Shown here piece by piece: positions 55,153 to 64,000 of a stretch of 64,000 bases of DNA. The notes beneath the pieces were generated by a model. That model did not search any database, was not told the origin of the DNA, and was given only the letters and a program-made list of their open reading frames with translations. Made by a program: the position numbers and the translations under genes. Each line of letters begins with the position of its first letter. Positions within the stretch are counted from its first letter, which is position 1. Location: contig JAIVEQ010000013.1 of assembly GCA_023838465.1 (NCBI GenBank), positions 1 through 64,000 of the forward strand, written 5' to 3'. The stretch comes from Candidatus Thiodiazotropha sp. GTDB lineage: Bacteria; Pseudomonadota; Gammaproteobacteria; Chromatiales; Chromatiaceae.

Positions 55153-56433
55153 ATGCCGTTTGTTATTCCTCAGCGAGTAGGTCATGTGTTTACGTCCCTT
55201 TGTGTTGCAGTCTTTTCGATTCTTCTTACCTCCTGCAGCAACGATATTAACGAAGAAAAAGCAGACGTCATTCGACCCGTTCGGACCACTGTGATCGTCT
55301 CAGCACCACGTGAGATTCGGCGGGTGTACCCGGCTGTCGTGTTACCCGCCCAGCAGGCAGAACTCTCTTTTCGCGTCTCGGGCCGTCTCATCGAACTACC
55401 CATTCGAGCAGCTATGGAGGTCAGTGAAGGAGACATGATTGCCCAACTCGACAAGCGGGACTTTGCATCCACTGTTGCTCAACTTGATAGCCAGCTGGAA
55501 CAAGCCAAGTCACAGCTTGAAGGGATGACCTCGGGGGCACGCACCGAAGACCTGAAATCGTTACGTGCCAAGGTACGCGCTGCTGAGGCGCAGATGTCTG
55601 TGCAGCGTAAGCAGGTCGACCGGATAAGCTCCCTGGTAGAACGTGGCACGATAGCACGTGTAGATCTTGAGCAGGAGCGCGCTAAGCTGATTGCCGAAGA
55701 AGCGAATTTGAATACAGCCCGTCAGGAACTGACCAAAGCAGAGGTGGGTGCACGCAGTGAGGAGGTGGATGCTCAGGAAGCCGTAATTCGCGGTCTAGAA
55801 ACCCAGGTAGCAAAGGCAAGAGACGACCTTTCAGATGCTACACTTCGTGCGCCTTTCGATGGTGTCATTGCAAGCCGTAGTGTTGAAAATTTCTCTAATG
55901 TGCAGGCAAACAGTGTGATTGCCGTGCTGCAAAAACTCAAGACAATCGACTTACGATTCGATGTGCCTGGACCTGATGTAACAAAGTTTGCACGGCGTAA
56001 AAACAGTGTCATCAAGGCGCGCCTGGACAGTACGCCTGACAGTGCATACGAGGCTCAACTTGTCGAGTTCGCAACACAGGCGGATGCTGCCACTCAGACA
56101 TTCAGAGGCCGGGCATCGATGGAATACCCGGAAGATATCACTGTGCTGCCTGGTATGACAGGCAGTGTCCTCATAACAGCTGCGCTGGATGAACAACAAA
56201 CCCTGTCTGTACCGGCGTCTGCCCTTGCAGCGGAGCCGGATGGCTCGGCATACGTCTGGGTTGTAACCCAGCCAGGCAATACGGTGAGTAAACGAATCGT
56301 CACAACGAAAAACCTGGCAGGGTCTAACGTGGAAATCGTCGATGGAGTTGCCGAGGGTGATGTCGTCGTGACAGCCGGCGTGTCATATCTACGGGAGAAC
56401 ATGATAGTCAGGCCAATTGTGACAACGGAGTAA
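55153..56433 (+). CDS. RND efflux periplasmic adaptor (lipoprotein)
   Basis: This 426-residue membrane-fusion protein has lipobox LLTSC (Cys28), a barrel-sandwich half motif (AELSFRVSGRLIELPI), a long coiled coil (about 105-220, ARTEDLKSLRAKVRAAEAQM to GLETQVAKARDDL) and a second half (ATLRAPFDGVIASRSVEN). It links an inner-membrane RND pump to an outer-membrane channel. No TolC gene follows directly, so it may use the one at 61023 or a distant one. It lies 5 bases before the permease gene. Confidence 0.9.
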   Translation: MPFVIPQRVGHVFTSLCVAVFSILLTSCSNDINEEKADVIRPVRTTVIVSAPREIRRVYPAVVLPAQQAELSFRVSGRLIELPIRAAMEVSEGDMIAQLDKRDFASTVAQLDSQLEQAKSQLEGMTSGARTEDLKSLRAKVRAAEAQMSVQRKQVDRISSLVERGTIARVDLEQERAKLIAEEANLNTARQELTKAEVGARSEEVDAQEAVIRGLETQVAKARDDLSDATLRAPFDGVIASRSVENFSNVQANSVIAVLQKLKTIDLRFDVPGPDVTKFARRKNSVIKARLDSTPDSAYEAQLVEFATQADAATQTFRGRASMEYPEDITVLPGMTGSVLITAALDEQQTLSVPASALAAEPDGSAYVWVVTQPGNTVSKRIVTTKNLAGSNVEIVDGVAEGDVVVTAGVSYLRENMIVRPIVTTE

Positions 56434-56438
56434 GTCTG

Positions 56439-59400
56439 ATGAATCTTGCAAGTTTTGCCATCGATAAGCGCCTCATCAGTGCACTTGCCACCATACTGAT
56501 TCTCGTAGCCGGCTATTTTGCCTATCAGGCATTACCGCGATTCGAAGACCCCGAATTCATCATCCGACAAGTGCAGATCATCACACCCTACCCTGGCGCA
56601 AGCGCCAAGGAGGTGTCCGAGGAGGTTACCGACGTCGTAGAGAACGCGCTGCAACAGCTGTCGGGTGTCAAGCAGATCAAGTCGAAGTCCTTCAGTGGCA
56701 AATCCGAGGTGATGATTGAGTTCGAGATCTCATCAACCAAGACACGACCGGTTCTGAATCAGCGCTTTACACAACTGCGGGCAAAGATCTCTGATATTCA
56801 ACAGCGTCTCCCGCCCAATGCCGGACCGATCCAAGTCTACGACGACTTTGGCGATGTCTTTGCGCAGTACTATGTGATAACCGGTGAAGGTTATTCGTTA
56901 CCACAGCTTCACACTTACGCAAAATCATTGCAAAAAGAGCTGGTACTAGTTCCAGGTGTGTCAAAGGTGAACCTTGCAGGTGTTCCCGAGCAGGTCATTT
57001 ACGTTGAGTATTCACCTAGCCGACTAGCCCAGCTTGGACTCACCTCTCAACAGATTGCAGAACTCATCAAAGGTCAGAACCTGGTCACACCCGCAGGCAG
57101 TGTGGTCATGGGGAGTCAACGTCTCAAAGTTCGCCCCGCCGTTTTGATTGATTCATTGGCGGCCCTTGAGAACCTCGTTATACCCAGTGCAGATGGAAGC
57201 AGCTCCTTTCGTCTGAGTGATATTGCCACCATTCGAGAGGGACTGAAGGAACCTGCCGGTACCCGCCTTTTTCGTGATGGTCAACCCGCAATCGGTATTG
57301 GCATCTCGAATAGTCTTGGCGGCAATGTCGTAACCATGGGAGACACGGTACGTGCACGGATCGACTCGCTTGAATCAGAGCGTCCTATCGGCATCGAATT
57401 ACAATTTGTGTCCGATCAGTCTGCATCGGTACGCGCTTCTGTAGATGACTTCGTCGGCAACGTCGTCCTCGCACTGATCATTGTGGTTGGTACGCTGCTC
57501 ATCTTTATGGGCCTTCGCAGTGGCCTGCTGATGGGTGGCATACTGCTGGTGACAGTCGCAGGCACACTGTTCGGCATGTATCTCTATGGCCTCGACATGC
57601 AGCGTATCTCACTCGGCGGATTGATTATTGCGCTCGGCATGCTGGTTGATAACGCAATCGTCGTGGTGGAAGGGACACTTGTGCGGGTGCAGACGGGAGA
57701 AGACCCCGCGAGAGCGGCCATCAGTGTCGTCGGTCGCACCAAGTGGCCACTACTTGGTGGTACGATTGTCGGCTTACTTGCTTTCTCACCAATCGGTTTT
57801 TCTCCCGACAACACTGGTGAGTACGCAGGTTCTCTATTTTGGACGGTTGGCATTGCGTTACTGTTTAGTTGGCTGGTTGCGATATGGCTTACCCCTTATT
57901 TCTGCACCTTGCTGCTCAAGCCTGGCCCCACGAATCAGACAGCCGGCAACAACGAGCATACTTTTCTCCAGCTTTACCGGCGCTTGCTGCAGGATGCCAT
58001 CAAGGTTCGCTGGGTTACCCTGTCGGTGGTTATTGCCTTGTTCGCTTCTGCGGTGATTTCATTCACATACGTACCGCAAGGCTTTTTCCCAGCCTCCACA
58101 CGTGCACAGTTTGTCATCGACTACACATTACCAGAAGGTACTGATGTCGCGCAGACGACAAAGGATATCAGCGAGATTGGGCAATGGGTGCGGACACTTG
58201 ATGGCGTAACCAGTACTAATGCAGTTATTGGTGGTGGGCATCTGCGTTTCATGCTGACCTACGCCTCCGAAAGCGCGAATCCTAGCTATGGTCAATTATT
58301 GGTTGATGTCCAGGACCACAGACAGATTGAACCACTACTGTCTGTCATACAGGACCACATTGACAGTAACTATCCTGACAGTCTCGCAAAAGTGTGGAAA
58401 TTCGTGCTTGGCCCCGGCGGTGGCAGCCTGATCGAGACGCGCTTTACTGGATCTGACTCCACGGTATTGCGCGAGCTCTCCAATCAAACCAAGACTTTGC
58501 TTGCCGATGCCGGCGCCATCAGCGTCAAGGATGACTGGGGAGACCAGGTCAAGGTGGTTCAACCACGCATCAACAAACAAAATGCACGGCGTCTCGGACT
58601 CTCCCAGGGCGATATCTCACAGGCAATCGCTGGGCTCTATGATGGGACATCAATTGGCGTTTTCCGCGAAGCAAACGAGCTTCGCCAGATCCTATTTCGG
58701 CCAAACATCAAGTTCCGCGATGATGTGGAGAATTTGCAGGATGTACAGATATTCAGCCCCACCTCGGGTCAGTATGTTCCCATCACGCAGGTGGTTGATG
58801 ATTTTGATATCATTTTTGCAAATCCACGCCTCATCAGGGTTGATCGTTCACTCGCTATTACCGCGCAAGCAGACCCCCCTCCAGGCATCAATGCCGTCGA
58901 TCTATTCGACAAAGTACGTGCTGATATCGAAGCCATCGAACTGCCTGAAGGTTACTCGATGGAATGGCGTGGACAGTATGGTGACAGCCAGGAAGCCAAT
59001 GCAGGCCTTGCTTCAACCATGCCCATAGGCTTTGGTGCAATGATTGTCGTGGTCTTCCTGTTATTCAACGCAGTACGTCAGCCTATTATTATTTGGCTGA
59101 CTGTGCCGCTTGCACTCATTGGTGTCGTCTATGGTCTGATAGCCATGCAAACCCCATTGGAGTTCGTCGCCATACTGGCCGTACTGAGTCTGACGGGTAT
59201 GTTGGTCAAAAATGCAATCGTTCTAATAGACGAGACCGACAATCAGATTGATGAAGGGAAGGCGCGCATGAGCGCAATAATCGATGCGGCAGTCAGCCGT
59301 GTACGTCCCGTCAGCCTAGGTGTATTGACAACGGTGCTTGGCGTGGTCCCGCTGCTGTGGGACCCTTTCTTCAAAAGCCTCGCAGTCGTCATCATTGCTG

Positions 59401-59489
59401 GGCTAAGCTTTGCAACTGTGCTCACTCTAATTATTGTCCCGACGCTGTACGCCGTGTTCTATCAAATACAATCTGATGAACTAAGCTGA
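56439..59489 (+). CDS. RND efflux permease, AcrB/HAE type
   Basis: This 1016-residue proton-driven pump shows the usual RND layout: helix 1 (about 10-30), a large periplasmic loop (PYPGASAKEVSEEVTDVVENAL), helices 2-6 with the proton-relay Asp in GLIIALGMLVDNAIVVVEG, and a second half with ILAVLSLTGMLVKNAIVLIDE. It lacks the heavy-metal CusA signatures, so drugs, solvents or detergents are likelier substrates. In operon with the adaptor and MarC genes. Confidence 0.92.
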   Translation: MNLASFAIDKRLISALATILILVAGYFAYQALPRFEDPEFIIRQVQIITPYPGASAKEVSEEVTDVVENALQQLSGVKQIKSKSFSGKSEVMIEFEISSTKTRPVLNQRFTQLRAKISDIQQRLPPNAGPIQVYDDFGDVFAQYYVITGEGYSLPQLHTYAKSLQKELVLVPGVSKVNLAGVPEQVIYVEYSPSRLAQLGLTSQQIAELIKGQNLVTPAGSVVMGSQRLKVRPAVLIDSLAALENLVIPSADGSSSFRLSDIATIREGLKEPAGTRLFRDGQPAIGIGISNSLGGNVVTMGDTVRARIDSLESERPIGIELQFVSDQSASVRASVDDFVGNVVLALIIVVGTLLIFMGLRSGLLMGGILLVTVAGTLFGMYLYGLDMQRISLGGLIIALGMLVDNAIVVVEGTLVRVQTGEDPARAAISVVGRTKWPLLGGTIVGLLAFSPIGFSPDNTGEYAGSLFWTVGIALLFSWLVAIWLTPYFCTLLLKPGPTNQTAGNNEHTFLQLYRRLLQDAIKVRWVTLSVVIALFASAVISFTYVPQGFFPASTRAQFVIDYTLPEGTDVAQTTKDISEIGQWVRTLDGVTSTNAVIGGGHLRFMLTYASESANPSYGQLLVDVQDHRQIEPLLSVIQDHIDSNYPDSLAKVWKFVLGPGGGSLIETRFTGSDSTVLRELSNQTKTLLADAGAISVKDDWGDQVKVVQPRINKQNARRLGLSQGDISQAIAGLYDGTSIGVFREANELRQILFRPNIKFRDDVENLQDVQIFSPTSGQYVPITQVVDDFDIIFANPRLIRVDRSLAITAQADPPPGINAVDLFDKVRADIEAIELPEGYSMEWRGQYGDSQEANAGLASTMPIGFGAMIVVVFLLFNAVRQPIIIWLTVPLALIGVVYGLIAMQTPLEFVAILAVLSLTGMLVKNAIVLIDETDNQIDEGKARMSAIIDAAVSRVRPVSLGVLTTVLGVVPLLWDPFFKSLAVVIIAGLSFATVLTLIIVPTLYAVFYQIQSDELS

Positions 59490-59494
59490 GCAAC

Positions 59495-60145
59495 ATGAAC
59501 ATACCTATTGCTGATCTTATTGGTTATATTATTTTAGTATTTACTGGTCTTCTTCCAATTGCCAATCCTTTTAGCACAGCACCGCTGTTTCTGGCATTAA
59601 CTGAAAAATGTGATGCTCATGATAGAAATGCTATTGCTCTGAAAGCGGCAATAAACATGGCTATCGTGCTATTGGCATTCCTTTTATTCGGCGCATTGAT
59701 ATTAAGTTTTTTTGGTATAACTATCTCCGGCCTACGGATTGCTGGCGGTCTTATCATACTTGTTACCGGCATGAGAATGCTTTTTCCTGATCCTGGATCC
59801 TTAAGAGAAGATTCTATTCAGAATAAGCACGATAATATTGCATTTACACCTCTTGCAATGCCCATGCTTAGTGGACCAGGTTCTATCAGTGTTGTGCTGT
59901 CCATGACTGACAAGGCGTCCGATGCCAGTACACTGACAGTCATAGTTTTTGGGTACGTAGTCATCGGAATTGGCATCATATTAACAGCCTTTGTTTGTTG
60001 GCTGGTTCTTCGCTCATCCACCAAGGTGACAAGATTCCTCGGCTCATCGGGCATCGATGTATTGACAAGAATGATGGCCTTTTTCCTGGTCGCTATAGGT
60101 GTCGAGTTTATTCTGGGAGGTCTTTCAGCATTGGAGATAATTTAA
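59495..60145 (+). CDS. MarC-family membrane protein
   Basis: This 216-residue protein has six predicted helices and the MarC signature (LPIANPFSTAPLFLALTE near the start, GLRIAGGLIILVTGMRML, AFTPLAMPMLSGPGSISVVL). Family members are inner-membrane proteins of unsettled function (once linked to antibiotic resistance). It lies 5 bases after the pump gene. Confidence 0.92.
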   Translation: MNIPIADLIGYIILVFTGLLPIANPFSTAPLFLALTEKCDAHDRNAIALKAAINMAIVLLAFLLFGALILSFFGITISGLRIAGGLIILVTGMRMLFPDPGSLREDSIQNKHDNIAFTPLAMPMLSGPGSISVVLSMTDKASDASTLTVIVFGYVVIGIGIILTAFVCWLVLRSSTKVTRFLGSSGIDVLTRMMAFFLVAIGVEFILGGLSALEII

Positions 60146-60453
60146 GTCTGAATTCGCTAGGCTCCAGCTCCAGACGTGAAATGGGGGATTCCACAGTTTT
60201 ACCAGCCATACCTCTATTATTACTGGGGGGATTACCATTGGTTCCGGTCATCATCAGCCACACGCTAAAGTGGTACAGTCGTAGTTCCACTGTCAGTGTC
60301 GATGACTCAAATACTCGACCATGGATCATGGGGAAGAAAAAATAGATTTGTGACCAATCATCCTAATGTGGTCAAATTCAGCGTTTAATGACGGAACCAT
60401 TCGTCACCGGCAGTGTCTTTCATGAAAATCTTTAGTTGGTGAAAAGCTTTTAG
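60146..60453. other. Gap after marC, nothing firm
   Basis: This 308-base stretch holds a possible 54-codon ORF with one hydrophobic helix (60181-60345) but no ribosome site. I do not call a gene. No terminator hairpin was found. Confidence 0.25.
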
Positions 60454-60861
60454 ATGCCCCTAGCCCGAGATAAAAACCTACCAGTGACTACCTGGATTTT
60501 GATAGCACTACTGCTATTGTCCTGGGGTGATGGCCTATTGGCGGCAATTTCACAAAGCAACATGTCGATGGGAGAGGGCTCCCATAGGGTTTCTGGCGAC
60601 AATCAGCATTGCCAGATGCCAGCGGCGGACGTCTTACAACAAGATTGTGGCTGTGGCTGCGCCAGTCTGCAGCAGACCTTGCCGCGACGCGGTTCTGCCA
60701 TTTTGGGCTCTGAGCGGATCGATCAACCGACATTGCTCGTCATGGATCCGACGGTCCTGCTTCCGGTAAGAGGACCTCCCCGGGATGTACAGCTTTTCAT
60801 CTCATCAACTACACCTATACCCATTCCCCCACGCCTGAGTTTTTGCTGCCTGCGTATCTGA
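60454..60861 (+). CDS. Small secreted Cys-rich protein upstream of cusCBA
   Basis: This 135-residue protein has a hydrophobic signal (about 12-31), a Met/His/Cys-rich middle (NMSMGEGSH, QHCQMPAADVLQQDCGCGCASLQ), a hydrophobic part and a proline-rich end (TPIPIPPRLSF) with Cys-Cys. The plan matches the small protein before copA, and like it this one precedes a copper module. Copper binding or sensing is inference. No ribosome site is obvious. Confidence 0.55.
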   Translation: MPLARDKNLPVTTWILIALLLLSWGDGLLAAISQSNMSMGEGSHRVSGDNQHCQMPAADVLQQDCGCGCASLQQTLPRRGSAILGSERIDQPTLLVMDPTVLLPVRGPPRDVQLFISSTTPIPIPPRLSFCCLRI

Positions 60862-61022
60862 TACCACGACTGTCTTGCGGTACTCACAACCGCTTACATA
60901 AGGCAGCTTTGGGATTTTCGACCTTATCACGAATAAAAGCCCGTCTAATCGGACTGGCCTGATGTGATTACGGAGGGAGACCATTCGCTGCGGTTACTGA
61001 ACTAAGCAGTAGGTTTCCATCA

Positions 61023-62312
61023 ATGTGCTCTTCCTTACAACCCTGGGGGCGATTCGCCCTTTCCCTGGTGTGTGGTCTGATCTGGCAGAATGGTCAAGCG
61101 AACACAACTTTTTCAATCGAACAGGTGGTCAACCTGGCACTTCAGGACAATCCGAGCCTAGCCGAGGTGCAAGCAAGGGCTGAAGCCGCTGCCCAACAGC
61201 CGAGTCAGGTAGGTGCTTTGTCCGATCCCGTGTTGTTCCTCAATGCAGCCAATCTTCCAGTGGACACCTTCGATCTGACCCAGGAAGCGATGACCCAGAT
61301 TCAGATTGGAGTCAGTCAAAAACTGCCCTGGCCGGGCAAGCTAGAGCTGCGTGCTGATGCGATGCGGCTTACTGCACTGGGCAAGCAGGATGCGGTCAGC
61401 GAGGCAAGGCTGATGCTGGCTCGCGACGTACGGCGCAGCTGGTGGAATCTCTTCTATCTGGATAGAGCCTTGGCCACGGTGAAGGACAATCAGCAACGTT
61501 TGCGATCCTTCGTTCAGGTGGTGCAAATGAAATACCGCGTGGGGGATGGACAACAACAGGACGTGTTGTTGGCCCAGGTAGAGCTTTCCGGGCAGTTAGA
61601 GCGGCAGGTACGTCTACAGGGCATGCGCAACAGTGAAGCGGCCCGGCTGCATGCCTTGATGGCCCATCCCGGAGATGCGACTGTGGAGCTGCAGCCTATC
61701 GAGATACCCAAACTGAAAAAATTGGATAATGCCGAGGCTTGGTTTCAAAAGGCACTGATCCGACGACCACTGTTGAGTATGAAACGACACGCACTGGAAG
61801 CAATGGATCACCGGTTGGCATTGTCACGAAAAAGTAAATATCCAGACTTTACCCTCAAGGGTGCCTACGGCCTGCGGGGAGGGAATAATCCAGATGGTTC
61901 CTCCCGCAGTGATTTTCTCACCATCGGCGTCAGTCTCAATCTTCCCCTCTACCAGGATCAAAAACAGGACCGGGAGGTGGACCAGCGCACCAGCGAGCGA
62001 ATGGAGGCCCGTTACGCATTGGACGATGCCCGGCGCGAGATTCGTGAACAAGTGGAACGGGCCCTGGCTAATTATGAACAGGGTCGGGAGCAGGTTCGTC
62101 TATTGCTCAACGGGATTATTCCTCAGACCGAACAGACCGTGGCCTCCATGCTCGCCGGCTATCAGGTGGATAAGGTTGATTTCCTCACCCTGGTCCGTAC
62201 TCAGATCAAATTAAACAATTTTCGTATCGCTTATTGGAAGGCATTGAGCCAGGCAAAACAGGCAGAAGCACGCCTGCTGGCAGCGGTTGGTGTGGAGATG
62301 AATCATGAATAA
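61023..62312 (+). CDS. cusC: Outer-membrane channel of TolC/CusC family
   Basis: This 429-residue protein has a signal peptide (ends near GQANT) and two OEP repeats with long helices (FSIEQVVNLALQDNPSLAEVQARAEAAAQQP; LPWPGKLELRADAM; LPLYQDQKQDREVDQRTSERMEARYALDDARREI). It serves as the exit duct for the CusBA-type pump encoded next, overlapping cusB by 8 bases. Confidence 0.88.
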   Translation: MCSSLQPWGRFALSLVCGLIWQNGQANTTFSIEQVVNLALQDNPSLAEVQARAEAAAQQPSQVGALSDPVLFLNAANLPVDTFDLTQEAMTQIQIGVSQKLPWPGKLELRADAMRLTALGKQDAVSEARLMLARDVRRSWWNLFYLDRALATVKDNQQRLRSFVQVVQMKYRVGDGQQQDVLLAQVELSGQLERQVRLQGMRNSEAARLHALMAHPGDATVELQPIEIPKLKKLDNAEAWFQKALIRRPLLSMKRHALEAMDHRLALSRKSKYPDFTLKGAYGLRGGNNPDGSSRSDFLTIGVSLNLPLYQDQKQDREVDQRTSERMEARYALDDARREIREQVERALANYEQGREQVRLLLNGIIPQTEQTVASMLAGYQVDKVDFLTLVRTQIKLNNFRIAYWKALSQAKQAEARLLAAVGVEMNHE

Positions 62313-63870
62313 ATACCCTATAGGCCTGACTGCAGCGCTACTGGTTGGTATCGGCGCAGGCATTTTTATCAGCCGTTACCAGTCGCAGATGCCCTGGACT
62401 GAAACGGGGCTCGGTGATGTGGTCGTAGCGGCCAAGGAGGAGGGGAAGGAGCCCCTTTTCTGGCGTAATCCCATGTATCCCGCCATCACCTCGCCGGTGT
62501 TCACCAAGGATGAGATGGGTATGGACTACCTGCCAGTCTATGCCGATGAACCGAAGACAGAGAAAAAGAAACCCGAAGTGCTGTTCTGGCGCAATCCCAT
62601 GAATCCTGCCATCACCTCGCCGGTGTTCACCCAGGATGAGATGGGCATGGACTACCTGCCGGTCTATGCCGATGAGGGTGGGGGAGGGGATGAGCCTGCG
62701 GGTACGGTGAAGATCGATCCGGTGACTGTACAGAACATCGGTGTCCGCACGGTAAAAGCCAAACGTCAGGCGTTTTCACGCTCAGTACAGGCGTTGGGAC
62801 GGGTAATTGCCGATGAGACCCGGATCACCCGTCTGCATCCCAAGACCGAGGGATGGATCGAGAAACTCTTCATCAACTCGACGGGTGAGCCGGTCAGGAA
62901 AGACGACATCCTGTTCTCCATCTACTCTCCCAAGTTGGTCACCAGTCAGCATGAATATCTGTTGGCACAGCGCAATCTGAAGGCGCTGGGCGAGAGCGAG
63001 TATCCGGATATCCGGGAGGGCGCCCGCCAGATGGCAGAGATCTCCCGTGAACGACTGCAGCTGATGGATGTGCCGGAGCATCAAATCCGGGAGCTGGAAA
63101 AGAGCGGAAAGACCTTCAAGGCATTGCACGTACACTCCCCCTTCAACGGTATTGTGATGAAACTGAGTGTGAGCGAAGGAGAGTATGTGACCCCGAAGAG
63201 TGAGCTCTACCAGCTTGCCGATCTCTCCAAAATATGGGTGCAGGTTGATGTCTATGAATATGAACTGCCCTGGGTACGCATCGGGGATGTGGCTCAGATC
63301 ACCTTAAAGAGCATTCCGGGCAGGACCTTCGAAGGCACCGTGGCGTATATCTACCCTTATGCGGAGGCGAAGACACGTACCATTAAAGTACGCCTGGAAC
63401 TGGATAACCCTGATCTGGTTTTGAAACCGGATATGTTCGCCGACGTAACCCTCAATACCGGGTTGCAGAAGGAGGCCGTGGTATTGCCGGATGCAGCCAT
63501 CGTGCGCTCTGGTGAACGTGAGCAGGTCTTCGTGGTACGCGAGCCGGGCAAGTTCGAGCCAAGGGAAGTAACCTTAGGACAGAGCAGCGAAGGTTGGGTG
63601 CAGGTGATCGATGGGGTAAAGGCCGGTGAAGAGGTGGTGTCCTCAGCCTTGTTTCTGATCGATTCCGAATCCAAGTTGCGGGAGGCAACCGCCAAGATGT
63701 TGGAAGCCGCTAAAGAGGCGCCGTCAACCGATGGATCGGAGGGTATGGATATGCAGGATATGTCCATGGATGCGGGTGGTATGTCAATGGACGAGATGCG
63801 CCTCGATAGCGGTGATTCCGATACACTGGATATGGATGGCCTGACACTGGGTGGGGGAAGCAAGCCATGA
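62305..63870 (+). CDS. cusB: CusB-type periplasmic adaptor with duplicated heavy-metal-binding domain
   Basis: This 521-residue adaptor has an N-terminal anchor (about 8-24). Two copies of the CusB-type metal-binding segment follow, FWRNPM(Y/N)PAITSPVFT(K/Q)DEMGMDYLPVYADE, at about 51-82 and 93-124. The canonical adaptor fold comes next (PKTEGWIEKLFINSTGEPVRKDDILFSIYSP, HSPFNGIVMKLSVSEGEYV). The Met residues of the repeats are the likely Cu/Ag ligands. The tail is Met/Asp-rich (MQDMSMDAGGMSMDEM). The repeats are about 90% identical in DNA, showing a recent duplication. Overlaps cusA by 4 bases. Confidence 0.93.
   Translation: MNKYPIGLTAALLVGIGAGIFISRYQSQMPWTETGLGDVVVAAKEEGKEPLFWRNPMYPAITSPVFTKDEMGMDYLPVYADEPKTEKKKPEVLFWRNPMNPAITSPVFTQDEMGMDYLPVYADEGGGGDEPAGTVKIDPVTVQNIGVRTVKAKRQAFSRSVQALGRVIADETRITRLHPKTEGWIEKLFINSTGEPVRKDDILFSIYSPKLVTSQHEYLLAQRNLKALGESEYPDIREGARQMAEISRERLQLMDVPEHQIRELEKSGKTFKALHVHSPFNGIVMKLSVSEGEYVTPKSELYQLADLSKIWVQVDVYEYELPWVRIGDVAQITLKSIPGRTFEGTVAYIYPYAEAKTRTIKVRLELDNPDLVLKPDMFADVTLNTGLQKEAVVLPDAAIVRSGEREQVFVVREPGKFEPREVTLGQSSEGWVQVIDGVKAGEEVVSSALFLIDSESKLREATAKMLEAAKEAPSTDGSEGMDMQDMSMDAGGMSMDEMRLDSGDSDTLDMDGLTLGGGSKP
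62458..62675 (+). repeat. Tandem direct repeat inside cusB
   Basis: Two 92-base units (62458-62549 and 62584-62675), 126 bases apart in register and differing at only a few positions, encode the two metal-binding segments. Confidence 0.88.
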
Positions 63871-64000
63871 TCGAGTGGATCATCGATGGCTCCCTGCGCA
63901 ATCGTTTTCTGATCATCCTCAGTAGCCTGTTGCTACTGGCGGCGGGCATCTGGGCGGTGAAGCAGACCCCGCTGGATGCCATTCCGGATCTGTCCGATGT
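63867..64000 (+). CDS. cusA: CusA-type RND heavy-metal pump, N-terminal part only
   Basis: The gene starts at ATG 63867 (overlap with the cusB stop) and runs off the window. The visible 44 residues, MIEWIIDGSLRNRFLI with helix 1 and KQTPLDAIPDLSD, match the start of CusA/CzcA pumps. It exports Cu(I)/Ag(I) with CusB and CusC. Confidence 0.9.
   Translation, partial: MIEWIIDGSLRNRFLIILSSLLLLAAGIWAVKQTPLDAIPDLSD

Noticed and set aside
60181..60345. 54-residue membrane ORF after marC
   Set aside because: No ribosome site and no recognisable sequence; kept only as a note in the gap entry.
1..64000. CRISPR arrays, tRNA or rRNA genes, riboswitches
   Set aside because: Reading through the gaps showed no regularly spaced repeats, no cloverleaf-like sequences with TTCGAATC-type arms and no conserved riboswitch cores.

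Overview
The window reads as chromosome of a Gram-negative gammaproteobacterium. It has outer-membrane receptors and porins, a CreBCD-type system, sigma-54 enhancer-binding regulators, a CopAB/Cus copper defence, and a periplasmic PQQ-dependent alcohol oxidation system. The genus cannot be fixed from sequence alone; a marine or sulfur-oxidising Chromatiales-like lineage is only a guess. I see no rRNA, tRNA, CRISPR array, intact insertion sequence or phage.

Layout. 0-9.8 kb: a FecR/TPR/beta-barrel fusion, a SleB-type cell-wall hydrolase, a DUF3179 protein, an HD-GYP protein with a Cys-rich tail, a porin and an SRPBCC protein. About 10.0-10.2 kb: a long imperfect palindrome resembling a MITE. 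10.2-39.6 kb: an alcohol-oxidation supercluster. It holds an NMT1-type ABC importer, a TonB-dependent receptor, an aldehyde dehydrogenase, a hydrolase, an NtrC-type two-component pair, an AcoR-type activator and an FAD oxidoreductase. It also holds a PedH/ExaF-type dehydrogenase with lanthanide-type ligands, cytochrome c-550 (PedF), the quinoprotein-associated set (binding protein, SoxYZ-like carrier, metallo-hydrolase, CxxxCW rhodanese), an ExbB/ExbD-like motor operon, a di-heme cytochrome and pqqBCD-A-E. 39.6-43.5 kb: creB, creC, a small HTH/coiled-coil gene and creD. 43.5-48.7 kb: a DNA-damage block of SRAP, MrfB-like nuclease, MrfA-like helicase and a divergent LexA, with two GTTC-N7-GTTC boxes between the last two. 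49.2-64 kb: copper/RND region with CopA, CopB, cytochrome c, DUF411, DUF4399, SHOCT and HMA-like proteins, an RND pump, MarC, then cusC-cusB-cusA (cut by the window end).

Most notable observations. (1) The dehydrogenase gene, centre of the supercluster, has one in-frame TAG at codon 524 of 588, while every accessory gene is open. (2) Five well-formed -24/-12 (sigma-54) promoters, plus a weaker one before pqqA, lie before the aldehyde dehydrogenase, FAD oxidoreductase, alcohol dehydrogenase, ExbB/D-like operon and cytochrome-pqq operon. TGT-type half-sites lie upstream of most of them, so the cluster looks like one regulon. (3) The ExbB/ExbD-like operon with a dedicated lipoprotein falls inside this regulon and may be an undescribed energised component of quinoprotein metabolism. 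(4) LexA and MrfAB share a compact divergent promoter with LexA boxes of the type best known from alphaproteobacteria.
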